The notes: generated by a model not told the origin, from the sequence alone. Shown: positions 38,003 through 46,930, counted from the first letter of the stretch. The stretch is DNA of 64,000 nucleotides from Micromonospora sediminicola (GCF_900089585.1 NZ_FLRH01000003.1:1743501-1807500), one strand, 5' to 3'. Numbers and translations: made by a program.

Positions 38003-38048
38003 ACGGCCGGGGCCGGCGCGGGCTCCCGCCCACGCCGGCCCCGGCCGT
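38003..38048. terminator. Hairpin after pepN
   Basis: A perfect 16-bp stem, ACGGCCGGGGCCGGCG (38003-38018) with its complement at 38033-38048, encloses a 14-nt loop. It starts 13 bp past the pepN stop on the minus strand. Confidence 0.65.
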
Positions 38049-38060
38049 CGTGCTCCCCGC

Positions 38061-40616
38061 TCAGGCGCTGCGGGCGTCCCGCTCCCGGGCCTTCAGCGCG
38101 CGGACCACGCCGTCGCGCCCCTCGGCCACCAGGCGGCGCAGCGACGCCGGCTGGCCGTCCCGGGCCAGCCAGGCGTCGGTCGCCGCGACCGTGTCCTCGT
38201 CGACCAGGTAGGCCGGGTAGGCGAGCTGCACGAACTCCTGCGCCGGTTCGCTGTCCCGCTGCGCCCACACCTGGTCGACGGTGGCGAAGTAGCGCTCCCG
38301 GTAGGGCGCGGTCAGTTCGACCTGCGCCGGGTGGGTGAGGCCCTGCAGCAGCGCCCGGTTGCGCCAGTTGGGCAGCGCGTCCGGGCCGGTGAGCTGCGCC
38401 CAGACCGCGGCCTTGTTCGCCTCGGTCGGCACCAGCGCGTACGCGTAGGCGGCCTCCCGCTCGCCGCTGGCCGTGCGGTCGCCCGCCAGCTCGGCGTCCA
38501 CCTCGGCCGTGCCCGCCGCGCCGTTGGCGACGAGCGCCTGCAGCACGGCCCAGCGCAGCTCGGTGTCGACGGTCAGCCCGTCCGGCACCCCGTTGCCGTC
38601 CAGCCAGCCGCGCAGCGTCGCCAGGTCCTCGCTGGAGCGGGCCGCGGAGGCGTACGCCCGGGCCCAGGCGAGCTGGAAGCCGCTGCCCGGCTCGGCCGCG
38701 GCGAGTGCGGTCCGCGCGGTGCGGGCCAGGTCCGCCCAGCCGGTCGGCGCCCACGCCGGGTCGGCGTAGAAGGTGAGCGCGGTGGTGGCCTGCCGCAGCG
38801 TGGCGGTCACCAGGTTGATGTCGGTCTCGGCGGTCAGTCCGGCCAGCACCAGCGCCACGTAGTCGCGGGCGGACAGCTCGGCGTCGCGGGTCATGTCCCA
38901 GGCGGCCGTCCAGCACAGCGCCCGGGCCAGCGACGAGTCGAAGCCGGAGATGTGCTGCACCACCGTCGACATGGACCGCTCGTCCAGGCGCAGCTTGGTG
39001 TAGGTGAGGTCCTCGTCGTTGAGCAGCAGCACGTCCGCGGCGGGCTTGCCGTGCAGCGCGGACAGCTCGGTCACCTCACCGGTCACGTCCGTCTCGACCA
39101 GCTCGCGGCGGACCAGGCGGCCGTCGGTCAGGTCGTAGAGACCCACTCCGATCCGGTGGGTACGCAGCGTCGGGTACCCGGCCGGCGCCTCCTGCCGGAC
39201 CAGCACCCGCTCGTACGCGCCGTCGGCGCCGATCGTCACCTCCGGGCGCAGCGTGTTGACCTGCGCCGTCTCCAGCCACTGGGCGGCGAACTTGCGCAGC
39301 TCCCGGCCGGAGGCCGCCTCCAGCTCGGAGAGCAGGTCGTCGAAGGTGGCGTTGCCCCAGGCGTGCTTGCCGAAGTAGGCGCGCAGGCCGGCCAGGAACG
39401 GCTCCTCACCCACGTACGCGACGAGCTGCTTGAGCACGCTGGCGCCCTTGGCGTACGTGATGCCGTCGAAGTTGACCTCGACGGCCTCCAGGTCCGGCAT
39501 CTCGCAGTAGACCGGGTGGGTGGAGGAGAGCTGGTCCTGCCGGTAGCCCCAGTTCTTGCGGATGGACAGGAACGTCGTCCAGGCGTCGGTGAATCGGGTG
39601 GCGTGGGTGTTGCACCAGTGGCTGGCCCACTCGGCGAACGACTCGTTCAGCCACAGGTCGTTCCACCAGCGCATGGTGACCAGGTCGCCGAACCACATGT
39701 GCGCCAGCTCGTGCAGGACCGTGTTGGCGCGCTGCTCGTACTCGAAGTCGGTGACCTGGGAGCGGAAGATGTAGTGCGACTCGGCGTGCGTGACGCAGCC
39801 GAAGTTCTCCATCGCGCCGGCGTTGAAGTCGGGCACCCAGAGCTGGTCGTACTTGGGCAGCGGGTAGCGGACGCCGAACTTCTCCTGGAAGAAGTCGAAA
39901 CCCTGCGTGGTGATCAGGTGCAGGTCGTCGGCGTCCAGGTGCGGCGCCATGCTGGCCCGGCAGAAGTAACCCATGTCGATGCCGTCGTGGGTGTGGCGCA
40001 CCTCGTGGTACGGCCCGGCGCACAGCGCGGTGATGTAGGTGCTCATCCGCTCCGAGACGGTGAAGTGCACCGTCTTCAGGCCCTCACCGGCGGCCTCCTC
40101 GCGCTCCACCGGCATGTTCGACACGACCCGCCAGTGGTCCGGGACGGTGGCGTGCCAGGTGTAGACGCTCTTCAGGTCGGGCTGGTCGAAGCAGGCGTAG
40201 ACCTTCTGCGCGTCGGCGGTCTCGAACTGGCTGTAGAGGTAGGTCTCGCCGTCCACCGGGTCGACCGTGCGGTGCAGACCCTGCCCGCTGTTCGAGTAGC
40301 CGAAGTCGGCGTCCACCACGAGCACGTTCTCGGCGGCCAGGCCGGTCAGCGTGAGGCCCTTCTCGGCGGACCAGTCGGACAGGTCGACCGGATCGCCGTT
40401 CAGCGTGGCCGAGCGCACCGACTCGGCGGCCGTCTCGATGAAGGTGGTCGCTCCCGGCTCGGTGCAGCGGAACCGGACCTCGGTCACCGAGCGGAACGTG
40501 CGGCCGGTGGGCTGCACGGCGGTCGACAGGTCAAGGCTGATGTCGTACCCGGTCACCTCGAGCAGGCGGGCCCGCTCGGTCGCCTCGACCTGGGTCAGGT
40601 TGCGCACTCCCGGCAC
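38061..40616 (-). CDS. pepN: Aminopeptidase N (M1 family)
   Basis: 851 aa. GAMEN at 267-271 and the zinc site HELAHMWFGD (His302, Glu303, His306) with Glu325 in WLNESFAEW define the M1 catalytic domain. The long alpha-helical C-terminal domain from about 530 matches bacterial PepN. It removes N-terminal residues from peptides in the cytoplasm. GTG 40616 (MPGVRNLTQVEA) has GGAG seven bases upstream and agrees with Streptomyces PepN; the longer open frame is not credible. It is divergent from the nitroreductase-like gene. Confidence 0.94.
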   Translation of the reverse strand: MPGVRNLTQVEATERARLLEVTGYDISLDLSTAVQPTGRTFRSVTEVRFRCTEPGATTFIETAAESVRSATLNGDPVDLSDWSAEKGLTLTGLAAENVLVVDADFGYSNSGQGLHRTVDPVDGETYLYSQFETADAQKVYACFDQPDLKSVYTWHATVPDHWRVVSNMPVEREEAAGEGLKTVHFTVSERMSTYITALCAGPYHEVRHTHDGIDMGYFCRASMAPHLDADDLHLITTQGFDFFQEKFGVRYPLPKYDQLWVPDFNAGAMENFGCVTHAESHYIFRSQVTDFEYEQRANTVLHELAHMWFGDLVTMRWWNDLWLNESFAEWASHWCNTHATRFTDAWTTFLSIRKNWGYRQDQLSSTHPVYCEMPDLEAVEVNFDGITYAKGASVLKQLVAYVGEEPFLAGLRAYFGKHAWGNATFDDLLSELEAASGRELRKFAAQWLETAQVNTLRPEVTIGADGAYERVLVRQEAPAGYPTLRTHRIGVGLYDLTDGRLVRRELVETDVTGEVTELSALHGKPAADVLLLNDEDLTYTKLRLDERSMSTVVQHISGFDSSLARALCWTAAWDMTRDAELSARDYVALVLAGLTAETDINLVTATLRQATTALTFYADPAWAPTGWADLARTARTALAAAEPGSGFQLAWARAYASAARSSEDLATLRGWLDGNGVPDGLTVDTELRWAVLQALVANGAAGTAEVDAELAGDRTASGEREAAYAYALVPTEANKAAVWAQLTGPDALPNWRNRALLQGLTHPAQVELTAPYRERYFATVDQVWAQRDSEPAQEFVQLAYPAYLVDEDTVAATDAWLARDGQPASLRRLVAEGRDGVVRALKARERDARSA

Positions 40617-40836
40617 TGTTCGTCTCCATCCCACTCGTCTCGCCGCGCCCCGCGGCACCGGCCTCGCCCCGGTCCGCTCGTGGCGGCCGGCCGAAACCGA
40701 GTCTTCCATGCACACACCGCTTTCGGTGGCCGAGGTCACGCTCTCATTCCGGTACCGGTCGACGCGGCGCGGGGTGAGGATCGTAGGCGAAGGCGCCGGG
40801 CTCCCGGCGCGGGGAAAGTCGTGAAGGGATGACACC

Positions 40837-41460
40837 GTGACCGAACGTGTCACCGCGGACATGTGGTTCGACCCGCTGTGCCCGTGGGCGTGGATCACCT
40901 CCCGCTGGCTGCTGGAGGTCGAGCAGGTCCGGGACGTGGACATCCGGTTCCACGTGATGAGCCTGGCCGTGCTCAACGAGGGCCGGGACCTGCCCGAGGA
41001 GTACCAGGACCTGATGCGCAAGGGCTGGGGTCCGGTGCGGGTGTGCATCGCCGTCGAGCAGGCCCACGGGGCCGAGGCGCTGGCGAAGCTCTACACCGCC
41101 ATGGGCACCCGGATCCACCTCGGCAAGGAGGAGCTGGGTCGGGACATGCTGGTCGGCGCGCTCACCGATGTCGGCCTGGACCCGGCGCTCGCCGACGCGG
41201 CCGAGTCGACGCAGTACGACGACGCGCTGCGGGCCAGCCACGAGGCGGGCATGCGGCCGGTCGGCACCGAGGTGGGCACCCCGGTGGTCCACGCCCCGGG
41301 GCCGGACGGCCGGCAGGTGGCGTTCTTCGGTCCGGTGATCACGCCGGCGCCGAAGGGGGAGGCGGCCGGCCGCCTCTGGGACGGCGTGCTGCTGGTCTCC
41401 GCGACGCCGGGCTTCTACGAGCTCAAGCGCACCCGCACCCAGGGCCCCATCTTCGACTGA
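40837..41460 (+). CDS. Mycothiol-dependent nitroreductase Rv2466c-like (DsbA fold)
   Basis: 207 aa. WFDPLCPWAWITSRWLLEVEQVRDVDIRFHVMSLAVLNEGRDLPEEY and the ending ELKRTRTQGPIFD closely follow M. tuberculosis Rv2466c. The family uses mycothiol and a thioredoxin-like fold to reduce nitro compounds and respond to oxidative stress. The active site reads CPWA, not CPWC, so only the first Cys is kept. A copy of the dispersed repeat begins five bases after the stop. Confidence 0.88.
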   Translation: MTERVTADMWFDPLCPWAWITSRWLLEVEQVRDVDIRFHVMSLAVLNEGRDLPEEYQDLMRKGWGPVRVCIAVEQAHGAEALAKLYTAMGTRIHLGKEELGRDMLVGALTDVGLDPALADAAESTQYDDALRASHEAGMRPVGTEVGTPVVHAPGPDGRQVAFFGPVITPAPKGEAAGRLWDGVLLVSATPGFYELKRTRTQGPIFD

Positions 41461-41465
41461 GGGGT

Positions 41466-41518
41466 AAGGAAGGGCCCCCTCTTAACGCCTCCGGTAGAGG
41501 CGGGGCCCCTTCTTAACA
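41466..41518 (+). repeat. Dispersed double-palindrome repeat, copy C
   Basis: Same orientation as copy A and nearly the same sequence (GCCTCCGGTAGAGG core between two GGGCCCC-type palindromes with TTAAC ends). Intergenic, directly after the nitroreductase-like gene and before a 22-bp tandem repeat. Confidence 0.85.
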
Positions 41519-41520
41519 AC

Positions 41521-41617
41521 CCGCGCCGCAGCGCGCCGAGCCCCGCGCCGCAGCGCGCCGAGCCCCGCGCCGCAGCGCGCCGAGCCCCGCGCCGCAGCGC
41601 GCCGAGCCCCGCGCCGC
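41521..41617. repeat. 22-bp tandem repeat, about 4.4 copies
   Basis: The unit CCGCGCCGCAGCGCGCCGAGCC is repeated four times exactly (41521-41608) with a 9-bp partial fifth copy. Each junction contains GAGCCCCGCGCCG, the left arm of the terminator that follows. No spacers, so it is not a CRISPR array. Confidence 0.9.
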
Positions 41618-41645
41618 CCGTCACCGGGTCGGCGCGGGGCTCGTT
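41604..41645 (+). terminator. Hairpin terminator with multiplied left arm
   Basis: GAGCCCCGCGCCG (41604-41616) pairs perfectly with CGGCGCGGGGCTC (41630-41642) and is followed by GTTT. Three further identical left arms start at 41538, 41560 and 41582. Confidence 0.7.
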
Positions 41646-41710
41646 TCACCGGGTGTCCCAGCCGACGGCCCGAACGAGGCCGCACCACGGCAGCTCCTGG
41701 AGGCATTCCC

Positions 41711-42055
41711 ATGGCTAAGCACCGCCGCATGTCCGACGACGCGCCGCAGCCGGCGACCGAGGACTCCGGTGCGACGTACTGGTCCGTGGCCGAGGGCGAC
41801 TGGCCGGCCGGCCCGGCCGACCTGGCCGACCTGCTGGCCCCGCCGATCGTGGTCGGCGTGGCCCGGGTGGTGGCCACCTCGCGGATGACCCCGCCCGAGA
41901 CCGACCGGCCCGGCCGCGCCCCGGCCCGCTCCGGCGCCGCCGGCCTCCCGGCCACCGCGGGGGCGACGACGGTACGCCTCAACGCCGGCTCCCGTCCGGC
42001 TGCGTCGACCCGCCGTCCCGCGACGCCCGGCCGGCACCGCAACCCCACCGCCTGA
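41711..42055 (+). CDS. Small hypothetical protein
   Basis: 114 aa, not recognised. ATG 41711 has a good GGAGG seven bases upstream. The first half is acidic (YWSVAEGDWPAGPADLADLLAPP); the second half is rich in Ala, Arg, Pro and Thr and probably disordered. No membrane or signal segment. It is isolated between two copies of the dispersed repeat. Confidence 0.6.
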   Translation: MAKHRRMSDDAPQPATEDSGATYWSVAEGDWPAGPADLADLLAPPIVVGVARVVATSRMTPPETDRPGRAPARSGAAGLPATAGATTVRLNAGSRPAASTRRPATPGRHRNPTA

Positions 42056-42066
42056 ACCCGGACCGC

Positions 42067-42121
42067 TGTTAACAAGGGGCCCTTCCTCTACCGCAGGCGT
42101 TAATAAGGGGCCCTTCCTTTC
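42067..42121 (-). repeat. Dispersed double-palindrome repeat, copy D
   Basis: Inverted relative to copy C, 549 bp away. The minus strand reads GGAAGGGCCCCTT.. TTAACGCC.. GGTAGAGGAAGGGCCCCTT..TTAACA, like copy A. Copies C and D bracket the small hypothetical gene at 41711-42055. Confidence 0.85.
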
Positions 42122-42184
42122 ACCTGGTGGAAGGGAGCGAGTCCGGCGGCGGCGGCGGAGCGGGCCCGGGTAGCGTCAGCGGGC

Positions 42185-43384
42185 ATGACGGTCGTGCATC
42201 CGATCGCCCGGGCCTGGATCACCACTGGCGGCACCGGCGCGCAGAACTACGACGAGTTCGCCGACGACGCGGAGATCACCGCCATCGTCGAGGCGAACCC
42301 GCACAGTGCCCTGGGCATCGAGATGCCCCACCGGGCGCCGGGCAGCCTGGGGAAGTCCTTCCTCGACGCGCTGCCGGACGCGGTGTCCCGCCTCGGCGAG
42401 GCCAAGGCGGACGGCAGCTACACCCCGGCCGAGCAGGTCGTGGCGCTCTACCGGATCAGCGCGCCCGGCGAGGAGAGCGCGTACGGGCTGTGGGCGATGG
42501 TCGACACCGACCAGATCTCCACCCGAGCCGACGAGCCGGGTCTGGTGATCCGCAACGAGGACGTGTTCATCGCCAAGGTGCGCGAGCGCGTCGCGCTGGC
42601 CGAGGCGCTCGGTCACCTGCTCTCACCCGTACTCCTGCTCCAGACCGGGCGGGGCGACGAGCTGCACGCCGCGCTCGCGGCGGCGACCGAGACGGCCGGC
42701 GCGCCCGCCGCGACCGACGTCGACCAGTCCGGCCGCACCCACGCCATCTGGCTGGTCGGCCCCGGCCGGACGCAGGACGAGCTGACCGCCCTGGCCGGCG
42801 GCGGCGAGCTGGTGGTGGCGGACGGCAACCACCGCAGCCTGGCCGCGCAGACCGGCGGTTTCCCGCGCTTCCTGGCGGTGGTCACCACGCCCGCGTCGGT
42901 CGCCATCCAGCCCTACAACCGGCTGGTCAGCGAGCTGACCACCACCCCGGACGAGCTGCGCGACCGGCTCCGCGCCGCCGGCGCGGAGGTCACCCCGGCG
43001 GAGGGCCCCCTCGGCGTCCCGGCCACCGGCGGCGCCGTGCACCTGCACCTCGCCGGCCGGGGGTACGCGGTGACGCTGCCGCACGTCGGCACCGGCCGGT
43101 TGGAGAACCTCGACCACGCGCTGGTCGAGCGGCTGCTGCTGCGCGACGCGCTCGGTCTCGACCCGGGCGACAAGCGGATCACGTACGTGGGCGGCGACTA
43201 CCCGGCGAGCTGGCTGACCGGCGAGGTCGACGCCGGCCGTGCCGAGCTGGCCGTGCTGGTGGCGCCGGTGACCGTGGACGACTTCGTCGCGGTGAACCTG
43301 GCCCGGGAGAAGATGCCGCGCAAGAGCACCTGGTTCACCCCGAAGGCGCGGGCCGGCCTGGTGGTGGCCGAGCTGCCCCGCTGA
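42185..43384 (+). CDS. DUF1015-family protein
   Basis: 399 aa. Family marks are NPHSALGIEMPHR near the N-terminus, VVADGNHRSLAAQ, and NLAREKMPRKSTWFTPKARAGLVVAELP at the C-terminus. DUF1015 is related to archaeal free serine kinase (SerK), so a phosphotransfer role is possible, but the bacterial function is not settled. It starts with ATG and is followed 75 bp later by rpiB. Confidence 0.85.
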   Translation: MTVVHPIARAWITTGGTGAQNYDEFADDAEITAIVEANPHSALGIEMPHRAPGSLGKSFLDALPDAVSRLGEAKADGSYTPAEQVVALYRISAPGEESAYGLWAMVDTDQISTRADEPGLVIRNEDVFIAKVRERVALAEALGHLLSPVLLLQTGRGDELHAALAAATETAGAPAATDVDQSGRTHAIWLVGPGRTQDELTALAGGGELVVADGNHRSLAAQTGGFPRFLAVVTTPASVAIQPYNRLVSELTTTPDELRDRLRAAGAEVTPAEGPLGVPATGGAVHLHLAGRGYAVTLPHVGTGRLENLDHALVERLLLRDALGLDPGDKRITYVGGDYPASWLTGEVDAGRAELAVLVAPVTVDDFVAVNLAREKMPRKSTWFTPKARAGLVVAELPR

Positions 43385-43459
43385 CCGGCGTGTGACGAAT
43401 CCGCCTCCGGGTCGCCGCCCGCGCGCCGACGGAGGGGCGGGCCTGTCAGACTGCGCGGT

Positions 43460-43930
43460 ATGCGCGTCTACCTGGGATCCGACCACGCCGGCTTCGAGTT
43501 GAAGGTGCACCTGGCCAACCACCTGGCCAAGCAGGGCTACGAGGTGGTGGACGTCGGTCCGCACGCCTTCGACCCGGACGACGACTACCCGGCGTTCTGC
43601 CTGCACACCGGTGACCGGGTGGTCGGCGACCCGGGCAGCCTGGGCGTGGTGATCGGGGGCTCGGGCAACGGTGAGCAGATCGCCGCGAACAAGGTGGCCG
43701 GCGTCCGGGCGGCGCTCGCCTGGAACGTGGACACCGCCCAGCTGTCGCGGGAGCACAACGACGCCAACATCGTCGCGATCGGCGCCCGGCAGCACACGCT
43801 GGACGAGGCCACCGCCCTGGTCGAGGCGTTCCTGACCACGCCGTTCTCCGGCAACCCCCGGCACAGCCGGCGGATCGCCCAGGTGGCCGACTACGAGCAG
43901 AGCCGCCGGCTGCCCGAGCTGCCCGCCTGA
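43460..43930 (+). CDS. rpiB: Ribose-5-phosphate isomerase B
   Basis: 156 aa. MRVYLGSDHAGFELK, then VVIGGSGNGEQIAANKVAGVRAALAWNVDTAQLSREHNDANIVAIGARQ. The Glu in GNGEQIAANK replaces the Cys of enterobacterial RpiB, as in mycobacteria, where it is the catalytic base. It interconverts ribose-5-phosphate and ribulose-5-phosphate. A hairpin follows that also closes the opposing gene. Confidence 0.95.
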   Translation: MRVYLGSDHAGFELKVHLANHLAKQGYEVVDVGPHAFDPDDDYPAFCLHTGDRVVGDPGSLGVVIGGSGNGEQIAANKVAGVRAALAWNVDTAQLSREHNDANIVAIGARQHTLDEATALVEAFLTTPFSGNPRHSRRIAQVADYEQSRRLPELPA

Positions 43931-43938
43931 TCCGCGTC

Positions 43939-43964
43939 CGGCCGCACCCGCCCGGGTGCGGCCG
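43939..43964. terminator. Bidirectional hairpin after rpiB
   Basis: CGGCCGCACCCG (43939-43950) and CGGGTGCGGCCG (43953-43964) are perfect complements and sit between the convergent stops of rpiB and the downstream minus-strand gene. Confidence 0.6.
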
Positions 43965-44453
43965 TCAGCGTCCGCCGCGCGGCAGCTCCTCGCGGGGCAC
44001 CCAGTTGCGGCGGACCAGCACCATCCGTTCCTCGGCCTCGGCGAGGTCGTCGTCGGTGGGCCGGGCGGCGTCCCGGGCCCGCATCGCCGCGGTCACGCTC
44101 ACCTGCGACGACCCCGAACCGACCAGACCGCGCAGCCCGCGCTCGCCCTCGTCGGCGACGGGGCCGGCGCGCCGGCCCCGTGGTTCCGACTCCGGCTCAG
44201 CACGTCGGATGCCGCGCGGCGACCGCGAGCCGCCGTCGGAGGTCCCGTGCTCGGTCCGCCGGGGGCCGTGCGGTGGGCGGGGCGCGACGTCGTCGTGCAC
44301 CCCCGACGTGCTCGCGCTCGTCTCCACGGCCGCGCTCGCGGCCCCGGACGGGTCGGTGCCCGCCTCGCGGGTCGGGTGCGCGCCCGCCGCGCCGGTGTCG
44401 ACCGCCTCGGCCTGATGCCGCAGTCGCCGTCGCCGTCGCTCCGCCTCACCCAT
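43965..44453 (-). CDS. Conserved hypothetical protein, disordered N-terminus
   Basis: 162 aa, not recognised. Residues 1 to about 110 are low-complexity (Arg, Gly, Ala, Ser, Thr). The last 50 (QVSVTAAMRARDAARPTDDDLAEAEERMVLVRRNWVPREELP) look folded and probably helical, and should be the conserved part. No membrane segment. ATG start; 27 bp downstream of the frameshifted Eis-like gene on the same strand. Confidence 0.65.
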   Translation of the reverse strand: MGEAERRRRRLRHQAEAVDTGAAGAHPTREAGTDPSGAASAAVETSASTSGVHDDVAPRPPHGPRRTEHGTSDGGSRSPRGIRRAEPESEPRGRRAGPVADEGERGLRGLVGSGSSQVSVTAAMRARDAARPTDDDLAEAEERMVLVRRNWVPREELPRGGR

Positions 44454-44480
44454 TCCCCGACCGTACCGCCCCGGGACCCG

Positions 44481-45702
44481 TCAGAAGTTCTCCATCGGGG
44501 TCGGGGCGCGGTGCCAGGTGAAGGCCGGCGAGACGGTACGGAGGGTGTGCGGGACCAGTTCGCGGACGCGGCCGGTGCCGGCCAGCGCGGCCGGGGTGGT
44601 GCCGCCCAGGTACAGCTCGCCGAGCGCGCGCACGTCGCAGGCCAGCCCCGCCGGTGCGGTGGTGGCGGCGCACTCCGCCCCGCCCGGCCCGCCGACGAGC
44701 CGCCACCGGCCGGTGTTCTCCGGCAGCAGCTCGTCGGTGACCTCGATCACCACGTCGATGTCGGTGGCGTAGCGGCGGGCGGCGAGCGCGGCCGGCACGT
44801 CCACCACCCGCACCCAGAGCCCGTCGACGAGTTGCGGGGCGAGCTGACGCGGCTCGTCGACCAGGCGCAGCAGCGGCTCGTCGACGGCCGCGATCGGGAA
44901 CGACAACCGACGGGTCAGGTCGACCGAGAGGAGCAGCCGCCACAGCGTCAGGTACGCCTCCGGGGTGACCGCGACCACCTCGTCGACCCGTACCTCGCCG
45001 CGGGGGACCTCGCCGACCCACTCCTCCTTCGTCCGGTAGAGCGCGTACCCGTCGATCCCCTCCGGCCCGTCGTGCCGCAGCACCCGCCGCTCGGTCGCGC
45101 CCTGCCGCCGGCTCGTCACGTCCGCCAGCACGTACGCCCACCAGCGCTCGTCGCGCCGGGACCAGCCGGGGCGGTCGGCGCGCGCCCGCTCGTACAGTCG
45201 GGCCAGCTCGTCGCGGTGCGCGGCCGGGCGGTCCAGGCGCAGCGTGCTCTCGGCGGCCGTCTGGGGCGGGCAGTCGCAGCCCCGTGGTGTCGGCGCTCAG
45301 GATCAGCCGTTGCGCGGCCGAGCCGTAGCCGAACCGGGGGTAGATCCGTCCCTCGCTGGCCCAGAGCACCGCGACCGGCTCGTGCCGGGCGTCGCGGACC
45401 TCTCGCAGCTGTCGGCGCATGAGCCCGCTGAGCAGACCGCGCCGGCGGTGCGTGGGGGCGACCGCGACCATGGTCACGTGTGCCGCCGGCACGGTCGCGC
45501 CCGGTACGGTCAGGTCGCGGCTGAACGCGGCGGCGTGCGCCACCGCCGTGCCGGCGTCGCGGACCAGGAGCGATCGTTCCGGCTCGAAGATCGGGCGCTC
45601 GACCGTCTGGAGCTCGGGGTTGAGGTCGCTGTGGAAGGCCAGCGCGAGCAGCGCGGCGATCTCGTCGAAGTCGTCGGCCCGGGGCACCACCGCGTCGGTC
45701 AT
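44481..45702 (-). pseudogene. Eis-like GNAT acetyltransferase with frameshift
   Basis: The N-terminal half (MTDAVVPRADDFDEIAALLALAF, HVTMVAVAPTHRRRGLLSGLMRRQLREV, ILWASEGRIYPRFGYG-type region) and the C-terminal half (RWWAYVLADVTSRRQG, EGIDGYALYRTKEEW, ending PTPMENF) lie in different frames. Removing one G from the GGGG run at 45263-45266 restores about 406 aa, the length of Eis. Eis-type enzymes acetylate lysine or aminoglycoside amines. Both halves keep good codon bias, so the shift is recent or a sequencing error. The ATG at 45720 is an alternative start. Confidence 0.75.
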
Positions 45703-45801
45703 CGCCCGTGTGTACCCCATCACCGTGGGGGTCGGCACCCTATTTGCCGGGTGGCTACCCTCGGAACCGTGGCCGACGTCGGTCGAGGGGGAGGACGGAA
45801 G

Positions 45802-46326
45802 ATGGCGGACCAGACACAGCCGTGGGCGGAGCGCACCGTGGAGGTGCCGCCCCAGCCGGTGCCCGAGCAGCGGGACGCGTTCCGGCGCGGGGTGGCGGCG
45901 GTCGGCCGACCGCGTACGCCCCGCACCGAGCAGTTCCCCACCGTCGAGCACGCCGACTGGTCCGGCGAGCCGGCGCCGCGCCGGTCGATGAGCTGGCACC
46001 TCACCCAGGCCCGCCGGGGCGGTGAGTGGAGCGCCGCCGGCGCCCTGTTCGCGTTCGTCTGCTGGGGCATCTGGGCGATCTCCGGTCGGGGCAACCTGAT
46101 CGCCCCGCTGCTCACGTTCGTCCTCAGCCTGCTCACCGCGGTCGGCCTGTTCGCGCTGGCCCGGCTGATCGGCCGGTTGATCCTGGAGCGGCAGCTCGGC
46201 CGGGTACGCCGCAGCGCCCGCGGCGCCCACCTGATCACCGCGCTGTTCCTGGTGGGCGTCGGGGTGGCCTACCTCCAGCAGACCGAGTGGGTGGTCTCCG
46301 CCTGGAACTGGGTCACCGGCAACTGA
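45802..46326 (+). CDS. Small membrane protein
   Basis: 174 aa, family not recognised. A hydrophilic N-terminus (1 to about 75, with PRTEQFPTVEHADWSGEPAPRRSMSWHLTQARRGGEW) precedes membrane helices at about 78-95 (LFAFVCWGIWAISG), 100-124 (LIAPLLTFVLSLLTAVGLFALARL) and 145-160. ATG 45802 follows GGAGGAC. It is divergent from the Eis-like gene and ends at a perfect hairpin. Confidence 0.75.
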   Translation: MADQTQPWAERTVEVPPQPVPEQRDAFRRGVAAVGRPRTPRTEQFPTVEHADWSGEPAPRRSMSWHLTQARRGGEWSAAGALFAFVCWGIWAISGRGNLIAPLLTFVLSLLTAVGLFALARLIGRLILERQLGRVRRSARGAHLITALFLVGVGVAYLQQTEWVVSAWNWVTGN

Positions 46327-46334
46327 TCACCGCA

Positions 46335-46366
46335 GGACGCGCGGGCGGGCTGCCGCCCGCGCGTCC
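46335..46366. terminator. Bidirectional hairpin
   Basis: A perfect 14-bp stem, GGACGCGCGGGCGG (46335-46348) with complement 46353-46366 and a GCTG loop, lies between the convergent membrane protein and lipoprotein genes. Confidence 0.7.
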
Positions 46367-46376
46367 CCGGCGCCGC

Positions 46377-46877
46377 TCAGAAGACGGTGGTGACGCCGAC
46401 CGCCTTGCAGGCGGCGTTGAAGTCCTCGCCGGCCTTGGCCATGGTCGGGTTGTCGGCGGCGGTGACCGGGTCGGGGGCCGCCGCGGCCTTGGTGACCTCC
46501 ACGCTGAACTGCCGCAGGGCGGTGGCCGCCGGGCCGTCGCCGGCGGTCGCGACCAGTGCGCTGACCTTTCCGCCCAGCTCCTTGAGGATCTTCGCGAGCT
46601 CGGCGTTCGTGTCGCCGCTGGACTGCATGACCGCGACGAGCTTCGCCTTCATCTCGTCGTTGATCTTCTTGGCGGAGGTGCAGAGGTCCTTCTCGCCGAC
46701 GGTGGCCGCCGCGGCCGCCGAGGTCGGGGCGGCGGAGGGGGTCGACGAGGCGGGCGTCGGCGCGGCGGAGGTGGCGGCGGAGTCGGCCCGGGTGGAGCTG
46801 TCCTCGCCGCCGCAGGCGCTCAGCGCCGTGACCGCGACACAGGCCAGCACGACAGGGAAAATGCGCATCGATTTCAC
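46377..46877 (-). CDS. Putative lipoprotein
   Basis: 166 aa. The signal sequence ends in the lipobox LSAC (about residues 18-21), so the mature protein should be lipid-anchored outside the membrane. A Ser/Thr/Ala/Pro-rich spacer (25-60) leads to a helical domain with two cysteines (DLCTSAKKINDEMKAKLVAVMQ, DFNAACKAVGV). No known family. GTG start at 46877. Confidence 0.8.
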   Translation of the reverse strand: MKSMRIFPVVLACVAVTALSACGGEDSSTRADSAATSAAPTPASSTPSAAPTSAAAAATVGEKDLCTSAKKINDEMKAKLVAVMQSSGDTNAELAKILKELGGKVSALVATAGDGPAATALRQFSVEVTKAAAAPDPVTAADNPTMAKAGEDFNAACKAVGVTTVF

Positions 46878-46930
46878 GTGGGCGCACGCTAGTCGACGGA
46901 ACCCTCTTGATCAAAAAGAATCCGGCGGCA

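Noticed and set aside
37767..40832. 1021-codon open frame on the plus strand
   Set aside because: Antisense to pepN, which has full zinc and GAMEN motifs and correct codon bias.
41521..41617. Short tandem repeats as a possible CRISPR array
   Set aside because: The 22-bp units are directly adjacent without spacers, and no cas gene is nearby.
44481..45702. Programmed frameshift in the Eis-like gene
   Set aside because: The shift site is a plain GGGG run without a slippery heptamer or following pseudoknot that I can see; a pseudogene or sequencing error is simpler.
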